Positions 1 through 8,883 of a stretch of 39,960 nt of DNA are shown one piece after another. This DNA comes from Deltaproteobacteria bacterium (GTDB lineage Bacteria; Desulfobacterota; Desulfuromonadia; Geobacterales; Pseudopelobacteraceae). Made by a program: the position numbers and the translations under genes. The notes beneath the pieces are model-generated. The model worked only from the letters and a program-made list of their open reading frames with translations, had not been told where the DNA came from and did not search any database. The stretch is from assembly GCA_021778115.1 (NCBI GenBank), contig JAJYCS010000016.1, positions 1 through 39,960 on the forward strand. The letters are read 5' to 3'. How positions within the stretch are numbered: the stretch's first letter is position 1; the number at the start of each line of letters is the position of its first letter.

Positions 1-1
1 A

Positions 2-505
2 GAGAACGTCTACAACCGGCTGCTGGTCTCCCGGCCGGTCTTTCCGATGGGCAAGGATCTGGGGTTCCTGCCGGGCGACATCGAGGAAAAACTGACCCCC
101 TGGATGCAACCGATCTTTGACAACGTGGAACTGCTGATCTCGGGACATGAGTCGGAAAAACGCCACAGCAAGGGATACAAGGAGCTGATGGCCATGGGGC
201 TGTTGGATATCGAGCCGCTCACCTACATCCGCGGCCGTTCGATTCCGAATCAGTATATGATCGTGGATGAGGCCCAGAACTTGACGCCCCACGAGATCAA
301 AACGATTGTGACTCGGGCCGGGGAGGGGACCAAGATCGTCCTGACCGGCGACCCTTACCAGATCGACAACCCCTATGTGGACTCTTCCAGCAACGGCCTC
401 TCCTATCTGGTGGAGCGGTTTAAGAATGAGCGAATCTCCGCCCATGTTACGCTCACCCGGGGCGAGCGTTCCGAGTTGGCGGAACTGGCCGCCAATCTGC
501 TCTGA
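2..505 (+). CDS. PhoH-family ATPase, C-terminal part (cut by window start)
   Basis: This is the last 167 codons of a reading frame already open at the window edge. PhoH-family proteins are P-loop ATPases related to the helicase core of superfamily 1 and are implicated in RNA metabolism. The Walker B-like run IVDEAQNLTPHEIKTIVTR (about residues 86-104 of the fragment), then TKIVLTGDPYQID and the closing LTRGERSELAELAANLL are typical of the C-terminal ATPase half. The Walker A motif lies upstream and is not visible. The preceding segment NRLLVSRPVFPMGKDLGFLPG fits the longer PIN-PhoH (YlaK-like) type better than short PhoH, but the PIN domain cannot be checked here. Its TGA overlaps the tsaD ATG by one base, so the two genes are translationally coupled. 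Confidence 0.88.
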   Translation, partial: ENVYNRLLVSRPVFPMGKDLGFLPGDIEEKLTPWMQPIFDNVELLISGHESEKRHSKGYKELMAMGLLDIEPLTYIRGRSIPNQYMIVDEAQNLTPHEIKTIVTRAGEGTKIVLTGDPYQIDNPYVDSSSNGLSYLVERFKNERISAHVTLTRGERSELAELAANLL

Positions 506-1533
506 TGCTTGTCCTTGCCGTTGAGACATCCTGCGATGAAACGGCCGCCGCGGTAGTCCGCGACGGTCGTACTGTTCTGTCCAGCGTGGTATCCTCCCAG
601 GTGGCGATTCATGCCGCGTATGGCGGTGTGGTACCGGAGATCGCCTCCCGGCGACATCTGGAACTGATCACGCCGGTTATTCGTCAGGCCCTCGCTGAGG
701 CCAGCGTGCCCCTGGAGCAGATCGAGGGGATAGCGGTCACCCGCGGCCCCGGCCTGTTGGGTGCCCTGCTGGTAGGGGTCTCGGTGGCCAAGTCACTGGC
801 CTTTGCCTGCACTATCCCGTTGGTGGGAGTGCATCATATCGAGGGGCACCTGTTGGCCGGTTTCCTGGAACAGCCGGTTGCCTTTCCGTTCCTGGCCCTG
901 GTGGTATCCGGTGGCCATACCCATCTTTACCGGGTGGAAGGGGTGGGGCGGTACCGTACGCTGGGGAGGACCATCGACGATGCCGTGGGCGAGGCCTTTG
1001 ATAAGGCCGGCACCTTGTTGGGCCTGGCCTATCCAGCCGGGGCGCGGATCGATGCCCTGGCCAGCAAGGGCGATCCGGCTGCGGTCAGGTTCCCCCGGCC
1101 GCTCATGCATGACGGTTCGCTCAATTTCAGCTTTAGCGGCCTGAAAACGGCCGTGCTGACCCACCTGCAGAGGCATCCGCTTAGGAGCGATGGTGGCGAA
1201 TTGCCGGATCTGTGTGCCTCCTTCCAGGCTGCGGCCTGCGAGGTGCTGGTCAAGAAGACCGAGGCAGCCCTGGAGCGGGAAGGTCTTGAGCGTCTGGTGG
1301 TGGCCGGGGGGGTGGCCTGCAACAGCGGCCTGCGTGCGGCCATGCAGAGTATGGCCCAGCGTCGGGGGATTGCGGTGCAGTTCCCTGCGCCGGCCCTGTG
1401 CGGCGACAATGCCGCCATGCTGGCTGTGGCGGGTGATGCCTATCTCGAGGCCGGCTGTCACGATGGTTTTGCCATGGATGCCGTGGCCACCTGGCCGCTC
1501 GATCAGGCTGCCCAGGGAAAAGTGCTGTCATGA
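505..1533 (+). CDS. tsaD: tRNA N6-adenosine threonylcarbamoyltransferase TsaD
   Basis: TsaD transfers the threonylcarbamoyl group from TC-AMP to A37 of ANN-decoding tRNAs, acting with TsaB and TsaE in the cytoplasm. The 342 aa length is normal for the family. The N-terminal ASKH-fold signature VETSCDETAAAV is at residues 6-17. The metal-binding HIEGH, equivalent to the family HxxxH motif, lies near residue 112, and GPGLLGALLVGVSVAKSLA and the late VAGGVACNSGLR loop are also present. The ATG lies in TGATG, overlapping the end of the phoH-family gene, and the 3' end overlaps rsmA as ATGA, so three genes read as one transcript. Old names are gcp and ygjD. No unusual residues were seen. Confidence 0.97.
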   Translation: MLVLAVETSCDETAAAVVRDGRTVLSSVVSSQVAIHAAYGGVVPEIASRRHLELITPVIRQALAEASVPLEQIEGIAVTRGPGLLGALLVGVSVAKSLAFACTIPLVGVHHIEGHLLAGFLEQPVAFPFLALVVSGGHTHLYRVEGVGRYRTLGRTIDDAVGEAFDKAGTLLGLAYPAGARIDALASKGDPAAVRFPRPLMHDGSLNFSFSGLKTAVLTHLQRHPLRSDGGELPDLCASFQAAACEVLVKKTEAALEREGLERLVVAGGVACNSGLRAAMQSMAQRRGIAVQFPAPALCGDNAAMLAVAGDAYLEAGCHDGFAMDAVATWPLDQAAQGKVLS

Positions 1534-2369
1534 GCCAGTATTATCCCCGTCCCCGCAAGGCGTTGGGTCAAAACTTCCTCACTGATCGCAACATCATCAC
1601 CAAGATCATCGCTGCTGCGCAGCTTGTCCCTGAAGATTGTGTGCTTGAGGTGGGTCCGGGCAGAGGTGCCCTGACCGAACTGCTGGCTCAGCGGGTGCGG
1701 CGACTGGTGGCGGTGGAGTTCGACCGCGACCTGGCCGCTATCCTGCGGCAACGGTTTAGTGATGTGTCTCATGTGAGTATCCACGAGCAGGATGTACTCA
1801 AGGTTGATTTTGGGGCACTGCTGGGTGCTGACCGGTTCAAGGTGGTGGCGAACCTGCCGTATAATATCTCCACGCCGGTGCTGTTCAGGTTTCTGGAGGA
1901 ACGCCAGCGGTTCTCAAAACTGGTGGTGATGCTGCAGAAGGAGGTGGGGGAGCGCTTGGCCGCGCCGCCTGATTGCAGTGACTACGGTGTGCTGACGGTG
2001 CTGTTCCGGCAGTGGTGTGACGTGAAGCGGGAGTTTCTGGTGGCGCCCGGCTGCTTCTATCCGGCCCCCAAGGTGGAGTCGGTGGTGATCAGCCTGGTGT
2101 CGCTGACTGCATCGCGGGTCGAGGTGGGTGATCAGGCCCTGTTCGAGCGGGTGGTCAAGGCCGCCTTTGCCATGCGGCGCAAGACGTTGTGGAACTGCCT
2201 GAAATCGGCCGATCTGATTGATACGGCCCAGTTGGAGCAGGTTCTGGCCGAGTGCGGCATCGATGGCCGCCGTCGGGGCGAAACCCTCGACCTGGAGGAG
2301 TTTGCCCGGTTAAGCCGCAGCCTGCAGGTTGTGCAGTCCTGTGTGGCCCCTGGCAATTTACTTCGCTGA
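1530..2369 (+). CDS. rsmA: 16S rRNA (adenine1518-N6/adenine1519-N6)-dimethyltransferase RsmA
   Basis: RsmA (KsgA) dimethylates two adjacent adenines in the 3' terminal hairpin of 16S rRNA during small-subunit assembly. The 279 aa length is standard. Visible motifs are the N-terminal RKALGQNFL, the SAM-binding CVLEVGPGRGALTELLA around residues 36-52, and the catalytic NLPYNISTPVLF near residue 108. The C-terminal helical domain includes AFAMRRKTLWNCL. The start ATG overlaps the tsaD stop. The gene converges on the minus-strand ATPase gene with only 4 bases between their ends, and no intrinsic terminator is visible there. Confidence 0.96.
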   Translation: MSQYYPRPRKALGQNFLTDRNIITKIIAAAQLVPEDCVLEVGPGRGALTELLAQRVRRLVAVEFDRDLAAILRQRFSDVSHVSIHEQDVLKVDFGALLGADRFKVVANLPYNISTPVLFRFLEERQRFSKLVVMLQKEVGERLAAPPDCSDYGVLTVLFRQWCDVKREFLVAPGCFYPAPKVESVVISLVSLTASRVEVGDQALFERVVKAAFAMRRKTLWNCLKSADLIDTAQLEQVLAECGIDGRRRGETLDLEEFARLSRSLQVVQSCVAPGNLLR

Positions 2370-2373
2370 TCGG

Positions 2374-4689
2374 CTATTTGATGCAGACCTTACGTACCTC
2401 TTTCAGGTCGGTCAAGCCTTGGAAACACTTCAGGATACCATCCTGCTTGAGGGTGGTCATGCCGTCGGCGATCGCCTGTTTGCGGATCAGTTCTATCTCC
2501 GCCTTACGTTTGACCAAGACCTTCATCTCATCGGTCCCCTCCAATAGCTCGTGGATGCCGAGTCGCCCCTTATAGCCTGAATCGCCGCACTTCGCGCAGC
2601 CCGTGGCGCGCCACAGACGCAGTTCAGACGGGTTGAGGCCGGTCTTTTTGAACGCCTCCACGCCGTATTCCCGGATGACATCTTCCAGCTCATTGCGGTC
2701 TGGCTGGTACTCCTGTTTGCAGCTGCACAATCTACGGCAGAGACGTTGGGCCAGGATACAGAGGATGGCGTCGGAGAAGGAAAAGGGGTCAAGCTCCATG
2801 TCCAGCAGGCGGGTAACCGTTTCGGGGGCTGAGTTGGTGTGCAGGGTGGAGAATACCAGGTGACCGGTGAGGGATGACTCCACACCGATCTCGGCGGTCT
2901 CCTGGTCCCGCATCTCCCCCACCATGATCACGTCCGGATCGGCCCTCAGGAAGGAGCGCAGGGCTGCGGCAAAGGTGAAGCCGATCTTGGGGTGCACCTG
3001 CACCTGGCGCAGGCCACGCTGGGTGATTTCCACCGGGTCTTCGGCGGTCCAGATCTTGGTTTCCGGGGTGTTGATCACCGAAATAGCCGAATGCAGGGTG
3101 GTGGTCTTGCCGGAGCCGGTGGGGCCCACCACCAGGATCAGCCCGTAGGGTTGGTTGATGCAGTGGGTAAGCACCCGGCTGTTTCGGTCGGTCAGTCCCA
3201 GCTTGTCGTAGGGGAGAGCCGCCTCGCCGGAGGCCAACACTCGCATCACCACATCCTCCAGCTGGCCGGCCGTGGGGACGGTTGCCACACGCAGTTCCAC
3301 ATCCAGCGGCCCGAATTTCTTGAAGTCGATCTTGCCGTCCTGGGGTTTGCGGCGTTCTGAGATGTCCAGACCGCACATAATCTTGATCCGGGACGGTATG
3401 GCATATTTGTACTTGTACGGTATCCGCTGATAGACCTTGCAGCGTCCATCCACCCGGGTGCGGACGATGACATCTTCTTTGCCGGGGTACGGTTCGATAT
3501 GGATGTCGGAGACCTTGCTCTGCACCGCCTCAATGATGATTTTGTTGACCAGCTGCACAATGACGCTGTCCTGTTCGGAGACCCTGGAGGACTCCTGCTC
3601 GATCTCCGGTTCGTCGGTGGTGTCAAGCTTGTTTATCAGCTCATCGATGCTGCCGCCGGCGGCCAGGGAGGCTCCCTTGTTGTAGAACAGACCGATGAAA
3701 CTCTGGATGTCATCCCGGAAGGCCCCCACGTAGCTGATCCGCTTGTACTCCGGGTAGATGAACTTGATCATATCCTGGCGTCCCAAGTCGGTGGGGTCAT
3801 CCATGATGATCGAGAGGACGCCGTTTTCCACCCTGTAGGGTACCCACCACTCCTTTACCAGGCGATCCGGCTTGATCCGCTTCAGCAGTCCCGCCTCCAT
3901 GGGGGGGATGGCCGGTTCGTATCGGATGAATTCGGTGCCGAAAAAGAGCGACAACGCCTTGGCCATCTCATCGCGGGGGACGTTATGCTCCCGCATCAGC
4001 ACGGCATCCAGGCCTATCTTGGCCACATCCGGGTGGCTGGCGGCCTTTTCTAGGGTCTTTTCATCCAGCAGGTTCTTGTCCAACAGGTAGTTGTAGCGGC
4101 TGCGCTGGCGGATGATCTTGGAGGTGACCTGCAGGCGGTAGATGTTGTGGATGGCGATGGAAAGAGAGGTGGCCAGTTCCAGGGCGTAGGTGATGTCGGT
4201 GTCGTTAAAGGGGGTGTTGTCCTGCTTATTGATGACCTGAATAACCCCGATCAGGGTCCGTTGAAACTTCATCGGGATGCAGAGCACCTGCCGGGTGGTG
4301 AAGCCGGTCTTCTGATCCCAGGATTTGTCGAACTTGAGGTTTGAGCTGATCATCTTCAGTTCATGGTCATCGTAGGCGTCCTTGATGTTGAGTGCGGTAC
4401 CGGAGAGGGCGCAGAAACCGGAGAGACTGGCATCGGAGATCGGCACCACGATCTGTTTGACCTCATCGCCGCTTAAGACTTTTGAGACCAGTAGGTTGCG
4501 ACGGGCATCCGCCAGGTAGATGGTGATCCGCTGAGCGGTGAAGAGGGCGGCGATACCGTCTTTGATATGCAGCAGGATGGTGGTGAGACTGTCGGCGGAG
4601 TGGATCTCGTTGATCTTGTCCATCAGCCGCTTGCGGTATTCCAGTTGCTGTCTGAGCAGGTTGGTATCGGCAGCAGATGCGGTGTCCAT
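2374..4689 (-). CDS. GAF domain-GspE/PulE-type secretion ATPase (771 aa)
   Basis: This is a hexameric-type secretion/pilus assembly ATPase with an added sensor domain. Residues about 20-190 form a GAF domain (TAQRITIYLADA, then QVLCIPMKFQRTLIGVIQVINKQD). About 205-345 is a GspE N-terminal (MshEN-like) region. About 375-770 is the PulE ATPase with Walker A GPTGSGKTTT, the Asp-box region IWTAEDPVEITQRG, Walker B region ADPDVIMVGEMRDQETAEIG, and a His-box STLHTNSAPETVTRLLDM. Cysteines for the usual zinc site are present (CSCKQ, and GCAKCGDSGYKGRLGIHELLEG). AGGGA lies 7 bases before the ATG. No pseudopilin, secretin, PilC or PilT gene is near, so it stands alone. It could power type II secretion, a type IV pilus, or act as a ligand-sensing regulator of another ATPase; the sequence does not decide. 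Confidence 0.9.
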   Translation of the reverse strand: MDTASAADTNLLRQQLEYRKRLMDKINEIHSADSLTTILLHIKDGIAALFTAQRITIYLADARRNLLVSKVLSGDEVKQIVVPISDASLSGFCALSGTALNIKDAYDDHELKMISSNLKFDKSWDQKTGFTTRQVLCIPMKFQRTLIGVIQVINKQDNTPFNDTDITYALELATSLSIAIHNIYRLQVTSKIIRQRSRYNYLLDKNLLDEKTLEKAASHPDVAKIGLDAVLMREHNVPRDEMAKALSLFFGTEFIRYEPAIPPMEAGLLKRIKPDRLVKEWWVPYRVENGVLSIIMDDPTDLGRQDMIKFIYPEYKRISYVGAFRDDIQSFIGLFYNKGASLAAGGSIDELINKLDTTDEPEIEQESSRVSEQDSVIVQLVNKIIIEAVQSKVSDIHIEPYPGKEDVIVRTRVDGRCKVYQRIPYKYKYAIPSRIKIMCGLDISERRKPQDGKIDFKKFGPLDVELRVATVPTAGQLEDVVMRVLASGEAALPYDKLGLTDRNSRVLTHCINQPYGLILVVGPTGSGKTTTLHSAISVINTPETKIWTAEDPVEITQRGLRQVQVHPKIGFTFAAALRSFLRADPDVIMVGEMRDQETAEIGVESSLTGHLVFSTLHTNSAPETVTRLLDMELDPFSFSDAILCILAQRLCRRLCSCKQEYQPDRNELEDVIREYGVEAFKKTGLNPSELRLWRATGCAKCGDSGYKGRLGIHELLEGTDEMKVLVKRKAEIELIRKQAIADGMTTLKQDGILKCFQGLTDLKEVRKVCIK

Positions 4690-4798
4690 GATCTGTCCCT
4701 GTCTGTACGGAGTGCGTTGAACAATGAACCCGTCCTAAAATAGCAGATAAACGGCAATGCACAAAGGGATTAAATCGGGCGGATTACCCGCTCTCCAT

Positions 4799-4826
4799 TT
4801 GACTCGGACGTGAATGCTGGTACAAT
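4799..4826 (+). promoter_or_regulatory. Sigma-70-type promoter for the FecR-cyclase-PDE unit
   Basis: TTGACT at 4799-4804 and TACAAT at 4821-4826 are separated by 16 bases and lie 55 bases before the FecR-protein start. They are good matches to the -35 and -10 consensus. No other promoter is evident before the cyclase gene, so the three genes probably share it. Confidence 0.6.
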
Positions 4827-4880
4827 CCACGCAGTTTCGTTCTGACCCCGCTGCCGAGCCCCCGCAAGGAGGTAGCCCCC

Positions 4881-5927
4881 ATGAAAAAGATTTTCTGCTT
4901 CAGCGTACTTCTCCTCCTCTGCGCGCCCTTCTCGCTGCAGGCCGCCCAGGTGGGGATGATCGGCGCGCTCTCCGGCAGTGTCCAGGGGCGCGCCAAGGCG
5001 GGTCTGCCGTACACTCCCCTTGGGAAAGGGGCTCTGGTCAGCGAAGGGAGCTGGATCAAGACCGGCCCGACCGGCTGGGTGGAGTTGATCTTGAACGACC
5101 GGAGCACCTTTACCTTGGCAAATAACACCGAGTTCGAGATCAGTCGGTTTCTCCTGACCCGGCACAAGCGGGAAGGGACCTTTGAACTGGCCCAGGGAAA
5201 GCTGCGGGCCTCGGTGGTCAAGTTTGGCGGCCGGCAGAGCGGCATGACCGTGAGGAGCGGAACCGCCGTGGCCGGGATCAAGGGGACCGAGTTCCTGATG
5301 CTTACCCAGGGACAGGCCAACGTCTTTTTCGGGAATGAGGGGACGGTTGCCGTGTCCGGTGACGGCAAAGGCCAGCAGCAACCGATGACGGCCGGCACCA
5401 TGACCCAGAACACCCGCGGTATGGTGCCGCTGGCGCCACTCAAGGTTGAGGCCGGCACCCCCCTGGCCGAGGCCAAAGGGATATTCGACAGGGTAACGGC
5501 CGCCCTTCCACCGGCCGAATGGACCGACTCAGGCAGGATTTCCGATATCATAGCCCGCTGGAACATCAACTATGGCCATTATCTGGCCGATAGCGGCAAG
5601 TACCAGGAGGCGCTGCATGTCTTCCAGATCGCCCTTGACCTGACCAAGGTTGAGGAAGTCCGGGCAGATGCCCATATGGAACGTGGGGCGGTCTATGCGC
5701 GGTTCCTGGCCAATCCGGAGCTGGCATTGGCCGAATATCTGCTGGTGCTGGAAGAGTATCCACGACTGCCGCAGGCGGAAACAGCCCTGTTTAACACCGC
5801 CCAGACCTTGATGGAACTGGGCTTGACCGACCGGGCCAGGCTCCGTTTCGAGCAGTATCTCAAGCAATATCCGCAAGGCAGGCATCACAGCACGGCCGAG
5901 ACCCTGCTGCATAACCTGGGCAGGTAA
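4881..5927 (+). CDS. Exported FecR-domain protein with C-terminal TPR-like repeats
   Basis: The 348 aa protein begins with a clear Sec signal peptide (KKIFCFSVLLLLCAPFSLQA, residues 2-21). A FecR domain follows at about 25-170: a wound beta structure with GALSGSVQGRAKAG, WIKTGPTGWVELIL and VRSGTAVAGIKGTEFLM. The C-terminal third (about 205-345) is alpha helical and TPR/YbgF-like (YQEALHVFQIALDLTK, PELALAEYLLVLEEYPRL, RLRFEQYLKQYPQG). The start has a strong AAGGAGG box. The protein is predicted to be periplasmic. Only 6 bases separate it from the CHASE2 cyclase, so the two are co-transcribed. In other bacteria FecR/CHASE2-cyclase pairs are common, and I infer that it senses or scaffolds an extracytoplasmic signal for the cyclase. 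No TonB receptor or ECF sigma gene is adjacent, so a classical FecR anti-sigma role is unlikely. Confidence 0.88.
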   Translation: MKKIFCFSVLLLLCAPFSLQAAQVGMIGALSGSVQGRAKAGLPYTPLGKGALVSEGSWIKTGPTGWVELILNDRSTFTLANNTEFEISRFLLTRHKREGTFELAQGKLRASVVKFGGRQSGMTVRSGTAVAGIKGTEFLMLTQGQANVFFGNEGTVAVSGDGKGQQQPMTAGTMTQNTRGMVPLAPLKVEAGTPLAEAKGIFDRVTAALPPAEWTDSGRISDIIARWNINYGHYLADSGKYQEALHVFQIALDLTKVEEVRADAHMERGAVYARFLANPELALAEYLLVLEEYPRLPQAETALFNTAQTLMELGLTDRARLRFEQYLKQYPQGRHHSTAETLLHNLGR

Positions 5928-5933
5928 GGGCGT

Positions 5934-8027
5934 ATGATGCGTAAGCGCCTGGCCTTCATCCTGTTCGGTCTTTTGGCTGCGGTGATTACCGGTATCGCCT
6001 ACCGTCAGGCGCCGCCGGCTTTGCAGCAGCTGGATTACCGGCTGAAGGATGCCCGTTTCCGGGCGAGGGGACCGGTGAGGCCTGACCGTGATGTGGTGGT
6101 GGTGGCCATCGACCACAAGAGCATCCAGGAGATGGGACGGTGGCCCTGGTCTCGGGAGATCACCGGCCACCTTTTGGAGAATCTGTCCCAGTACGGCGCC
6201 AAGGTTACCGCACTGGATATCGTCTTTTCAGAACCCCAGGACCCGGTTCATGATAAGGCCTTGGCCGCTGCGGTGGCCCGTGCCGGGAATGTGGTGATGG
6301 GCTATTTCTTTCGGGATGAGGAACAGGCCATGAATCCGGTGGCCCAACTGCAGTTGGAGGGCAGCCGGGTCAAACTGATCAGAACGGCTGAAGGTGTGCA
6401 GTCCATCCCCCTTCCTGAATACCGTTCAGCTGATCTCAACCTCCCCGCTCTGGCCAGAGGCGCCCTTGACTTCGGCTTTTTCAACGCCCGACCGGACGGC
6501 GATGGCCTCTATCGGCGCGCTGTGCTGCTGCTACTCTACAATGGCGATATCTACCCCTCCCTGGCGATGGCGGCCGTATCCCGGTATCTGGGGGGGCAGA
6601 TTATGCTGGATGTACGGCAGTGGGGGGTGGACGGGGTGCGGATCGGCGGTTTGCGGATCCCGGCCCGTGAAGATGGCACCATGGCCCTCAACTACTATGG
6701 CCCGGCCGGCGCCTTCCGTACGGTCTCTGCCGTGGATGTGTTGAAAAAAAGGCTGCCCTCCAAGGCGCTCGCGGGGACCATCGCCTTTGTGGGGGCCACC
6801 GAGATCGGTATCTTCGACGTCCGCCCCACGCCCTTTGATCCGCTCCAGCCGGGGATCGAGCTGCATGCCACCGTGGCAGCCAATGCCCTGGAACACCGTT
6901 TTCTTCGGTATGACGGCGCCACCCAGATGCTGGAGCTGCTCTGCATTCTCACCCTGCCGGTGCTGCTGGGGGTTGTGCTGGCCTTCATGCCGGGGACCTT
7001 CGCCGCTCTGGCCGCCTTCGTCGGCGTCACGGCCCTGTTCTGGGGCGTGAATTATCTGGCCTTTACCCGTTGGCTGCAGGATATGACCCTGATCTACCCC
7101 CTGCTGGGGCTTGCCCTGACCTATCTGGGCAGTGAGGCTTGGCGCAATCTGGTGGTGGAGAGGAAAGGGCGCCAGCTGAAAAAGGCCTTTTCCAACTACG
7201 TCTCCCCTGATCTGGTGAAGGAGATCGAGAAAAACCCCGACTCGTTGGTGCTGGGTGGGGAACAGCGGGAGCTCTCTGTCCTGTTTTCCGATATCCGTGG
7301 CTTTACCACGGTCTCTGAAAACCTGACCCCGCCGGAGCTGGTGACCCTCTTAAACGAGTATCTCTCCCCCATGACCCGGATCGTCCTTGAAGAACGGGGT
7401 ACCCTGGACAAGTTCATCGGCGACGCGGTGATGGCCCTCTACAACGCGCCGCTTGATCTCCCTGAACACGCCCTCCACGCCTGCCGGACCGCCGTGCGGA
7501 TGCTGGAGGAGCTTGAGCGGTTGAATAGCGACTTTGCACACCGTGGCATGCAGACCCTTGACATCGGCGTGGGGATCAATACCGGACCGGCGGTGGTGGG
7601 GAACATGGGGGCCGACATCCGCTTCGACTATACCGCCATTGGTGATGCCGTCAATCTGGCCTCCCGCCTGGAGGGGTTGAACAAATACTACGGCACCCAT
7701 ATCCTGGTCAGCGAGGAGACCTGTCGCCAGCTCCCCGTTGGGGCGTTTACCCTTCGTGAGGTGGACCGGGTACGGGTGAAGGGGAAACAGCAGCCGATCG
7801 TGATGTATGAGCTGATGCTCGGTAACCGGGAACTGCTGCCCCGTTTTGAAGAAGGGCTGGAACGATATCGGACCAGGGATTTTGAAAAGGCACGGACGAT
7901 CTTCGATGAGTTGTCGGCACAGTACGCTGACGGGCCGTCACGTCTGTATCGCAGCCGTTGCGATGAGTATCTCGAACTGCCGCCTCCGGACGACTGGGAT
8001 GGGGTCTACACCGCGAAAGGCAAATAA
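5934..8027 (+). CDS. CHASE2-domain class III adenylate/guanylate cyclase
   Basis: Inner-membrane cyclic nucleotide synthase of 697 aa. An N-terminal membrane helix (about residues 4-24) is followed by a periplasmic CHASE2 sensor domain at about 30-310, with VVVVAIDHKSIQEMGRWPW and VTALDIVFSEPQ. Two to three helices at about 330-400 come next, then a class III cyclase domain at about 440-625. The metal-binding aspartates are in LFSDIRGFT and LDKFIGDAVMALYNAP; YTAIGDAVNLASRLEGLNKYY supplies the transition-state Asn and Arg. The Lys in LDKFIGD points to ATP rather than GTP, but specificity is not certain. A short TPR-like tail (RFEEGLERYRTRDFEKARTI) ends the protein. ATG at 5937 is an alternative start, better spaced from AAGGG. 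The upstream FecR protein and downstream phosphodiesterase suggest a dedicated cNMP circuit. Confidence 0.94.
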   Translation: MMRKRLAFILFGLLAAVITGIAYRQAPPALQQLDYRLKDARFRARGPVRPDRDVVVVAIDHKSIQEMGRWPWSREITGHLLENLSQYGAKVTALDIVFSEPQDPVHDKALAAAVARAGNVVMGYFFRDEEQAMNPVAQLQLEGSRVKLIRTAEGVQSIPLPEYRSADLNLPALARGALDFGFFNARPDGDGLYRRAVLLLLYNGDIYPSLAMAAVSRYLGGQIMLDVRQWGVDGVRIGGLRIPAREDGTMALNYYGPAGAFRTVSAVDVLKKRLPSKALAGTIAFVGATEIGIFDVRPTPFDPLQPGIELHATVAANALEHRFLRYDGATQMLELLCILTLPVLLGVVLAFMPGTFAALAAFVGVTALFWGVNYLAFTRWLQDMTLIYPLLGLALTYLGSEAWRNLVVERKGRQLKKAFSNYVSPDLVKEIEKNPDSLVLGGEQRELSVLFSDIRGFTTVSENLTPPELVTLLNEYLSPMTRIVLEERGTLDKFIGDAVMALYNAPLDLPEHALHACRTAVRMLEELERLNSDFAHRGMQTLDIGVGINTGPAVVGNMGADIRFDYTAIGDAVNLASRLEGLNKYYGTHILVSEETCRQLPVGAFTLREVDRVRVKGKQQPIVMYELMLGNRELLPRFEEGLERYRTRDFEKARTIFDELSAQYADGPSRLYRSRCDEYLELPPPDDWDGVYTAKGK

Positions 8028-8094
8028 GCGCCTGAAGATTACGCCTGCTGGCAGGTAATACGGCGGTCTAAGGTCAGATGGGAGAGGAGAGGCG

Positions 8095-8883
8095 ATGAAA
8101 CTGCGAGTACTGGGCAGTGCCGGGGCGGAGTTCCCCGATTTCAGGCCCCCGGCCTTTCTGATAGATGACGCACTGCTGCTGGACGCCGGCACCATCGGCG
8201 CCGTGCTGACCGAAGAGGAACAGTGGCGGATCCGTTCGATCTTCATCACTCACGCCCACTTGGATCATATCCGCAGTATCCCTGCCCTGGCAGACAACAT
8301 CATCATCAAGAATCTGCGGCATCTGGTGACGGTCTACGCCATCGAACCGGTGATTGACGCCCTGCGTAGTCACCTTCTTAACGGTATTATCTGGCCTGAT
8401 TTCACCCTGCTCCCTTCACCGGAGGATCCGGTGCTCCGTTATGAGGTCATCACGCCGGGCAGCCCCACCACCATGGGCAGTCCCGAACACGCTCGCCGTT
8501 TGGTGGATGGGCATACGTTGACCGCCATTGAGGTAAACCATACGGTACCGGCGGTGGGCTACTGCGTGGAAAAGGACGGCGTGAGGCTGGTCTATACCGG
8601 CGACACCGGCCCCACCGAGGAGATCTGGCAGGTGGCCAGCGGCGCCGATGCCGTTATTGTTGAGGTCTCCTTCCCTGATAGTCAAGAGGAGCTGGCACTG
8701 CTTACCAGGCACCTCTGCTGCTCACTGCTGAAAAAAGAACTAGCCAAGATGACGACCCTGCCGAAACGGATCCTGATCACCCACCCCAAGCCGCAGTACT
8801 ATGAACAGATCCGTGGCGAGGTGGCGGCGTTGGGTATCGACAATCTGGAACTGCTGCGGGATGGCAATGTCTATCAGTTGTAA
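8095..8883 (+). CDS. Class II 3',5'-cyclic nucleotide phosphodiesterase (metallo-beta-lactamase fold)
   Basis: The 262 aa protein has the metallo-beta-lactamase fold. Its metal-binding motif, THAHLDHIRSIPALADN (about residues 53-69), is the class II phosphodiesterase variant HxHLDH rather than the generic HxHxDH of hydrolases. Further ligands are the His in AIEVNHTVPAVGYCVE, the Asp in VYTGDTGPTEEIW and a C-terminal His in ILITHPKP. This family (Saccharomyces PDE1, Vibrio CpdP) cleaves cAMP or cGMP to the 5' nucleotide. There is no signal peptide, so it is cytoplasmic, where the cyclase product appears. GGAGAGG precedes the ATG. It lies 67 bases after the cyclase on the same strand, with no terminator between. 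A role as another cytosolic MBL hydrolase cannot be excluded. Confidence 0.85.
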   Translation: MKLRVLGSAGAEFPDFRPPAFLIDDALLLDAGTIGAVLTEEEQWRIRSIFITHAHLDHIRSIPALADNIIIKNLRHLVTVYAIEPVIDALRSHLLNGIIWPDFTLLPSPEDPVLRYEVITPGSPTTMGSPEHARRLVDGHTLTAIEVNHTVPAVGYCVEKDGVRLVYTGDTGPTEEIWQVASGADAVIVEVSFPDSQEELALLTRHLCCSLLKKELAKMTTLPKRILITHPKPQYYEQIRGEVAALGIDNLELLRDGNVYQL

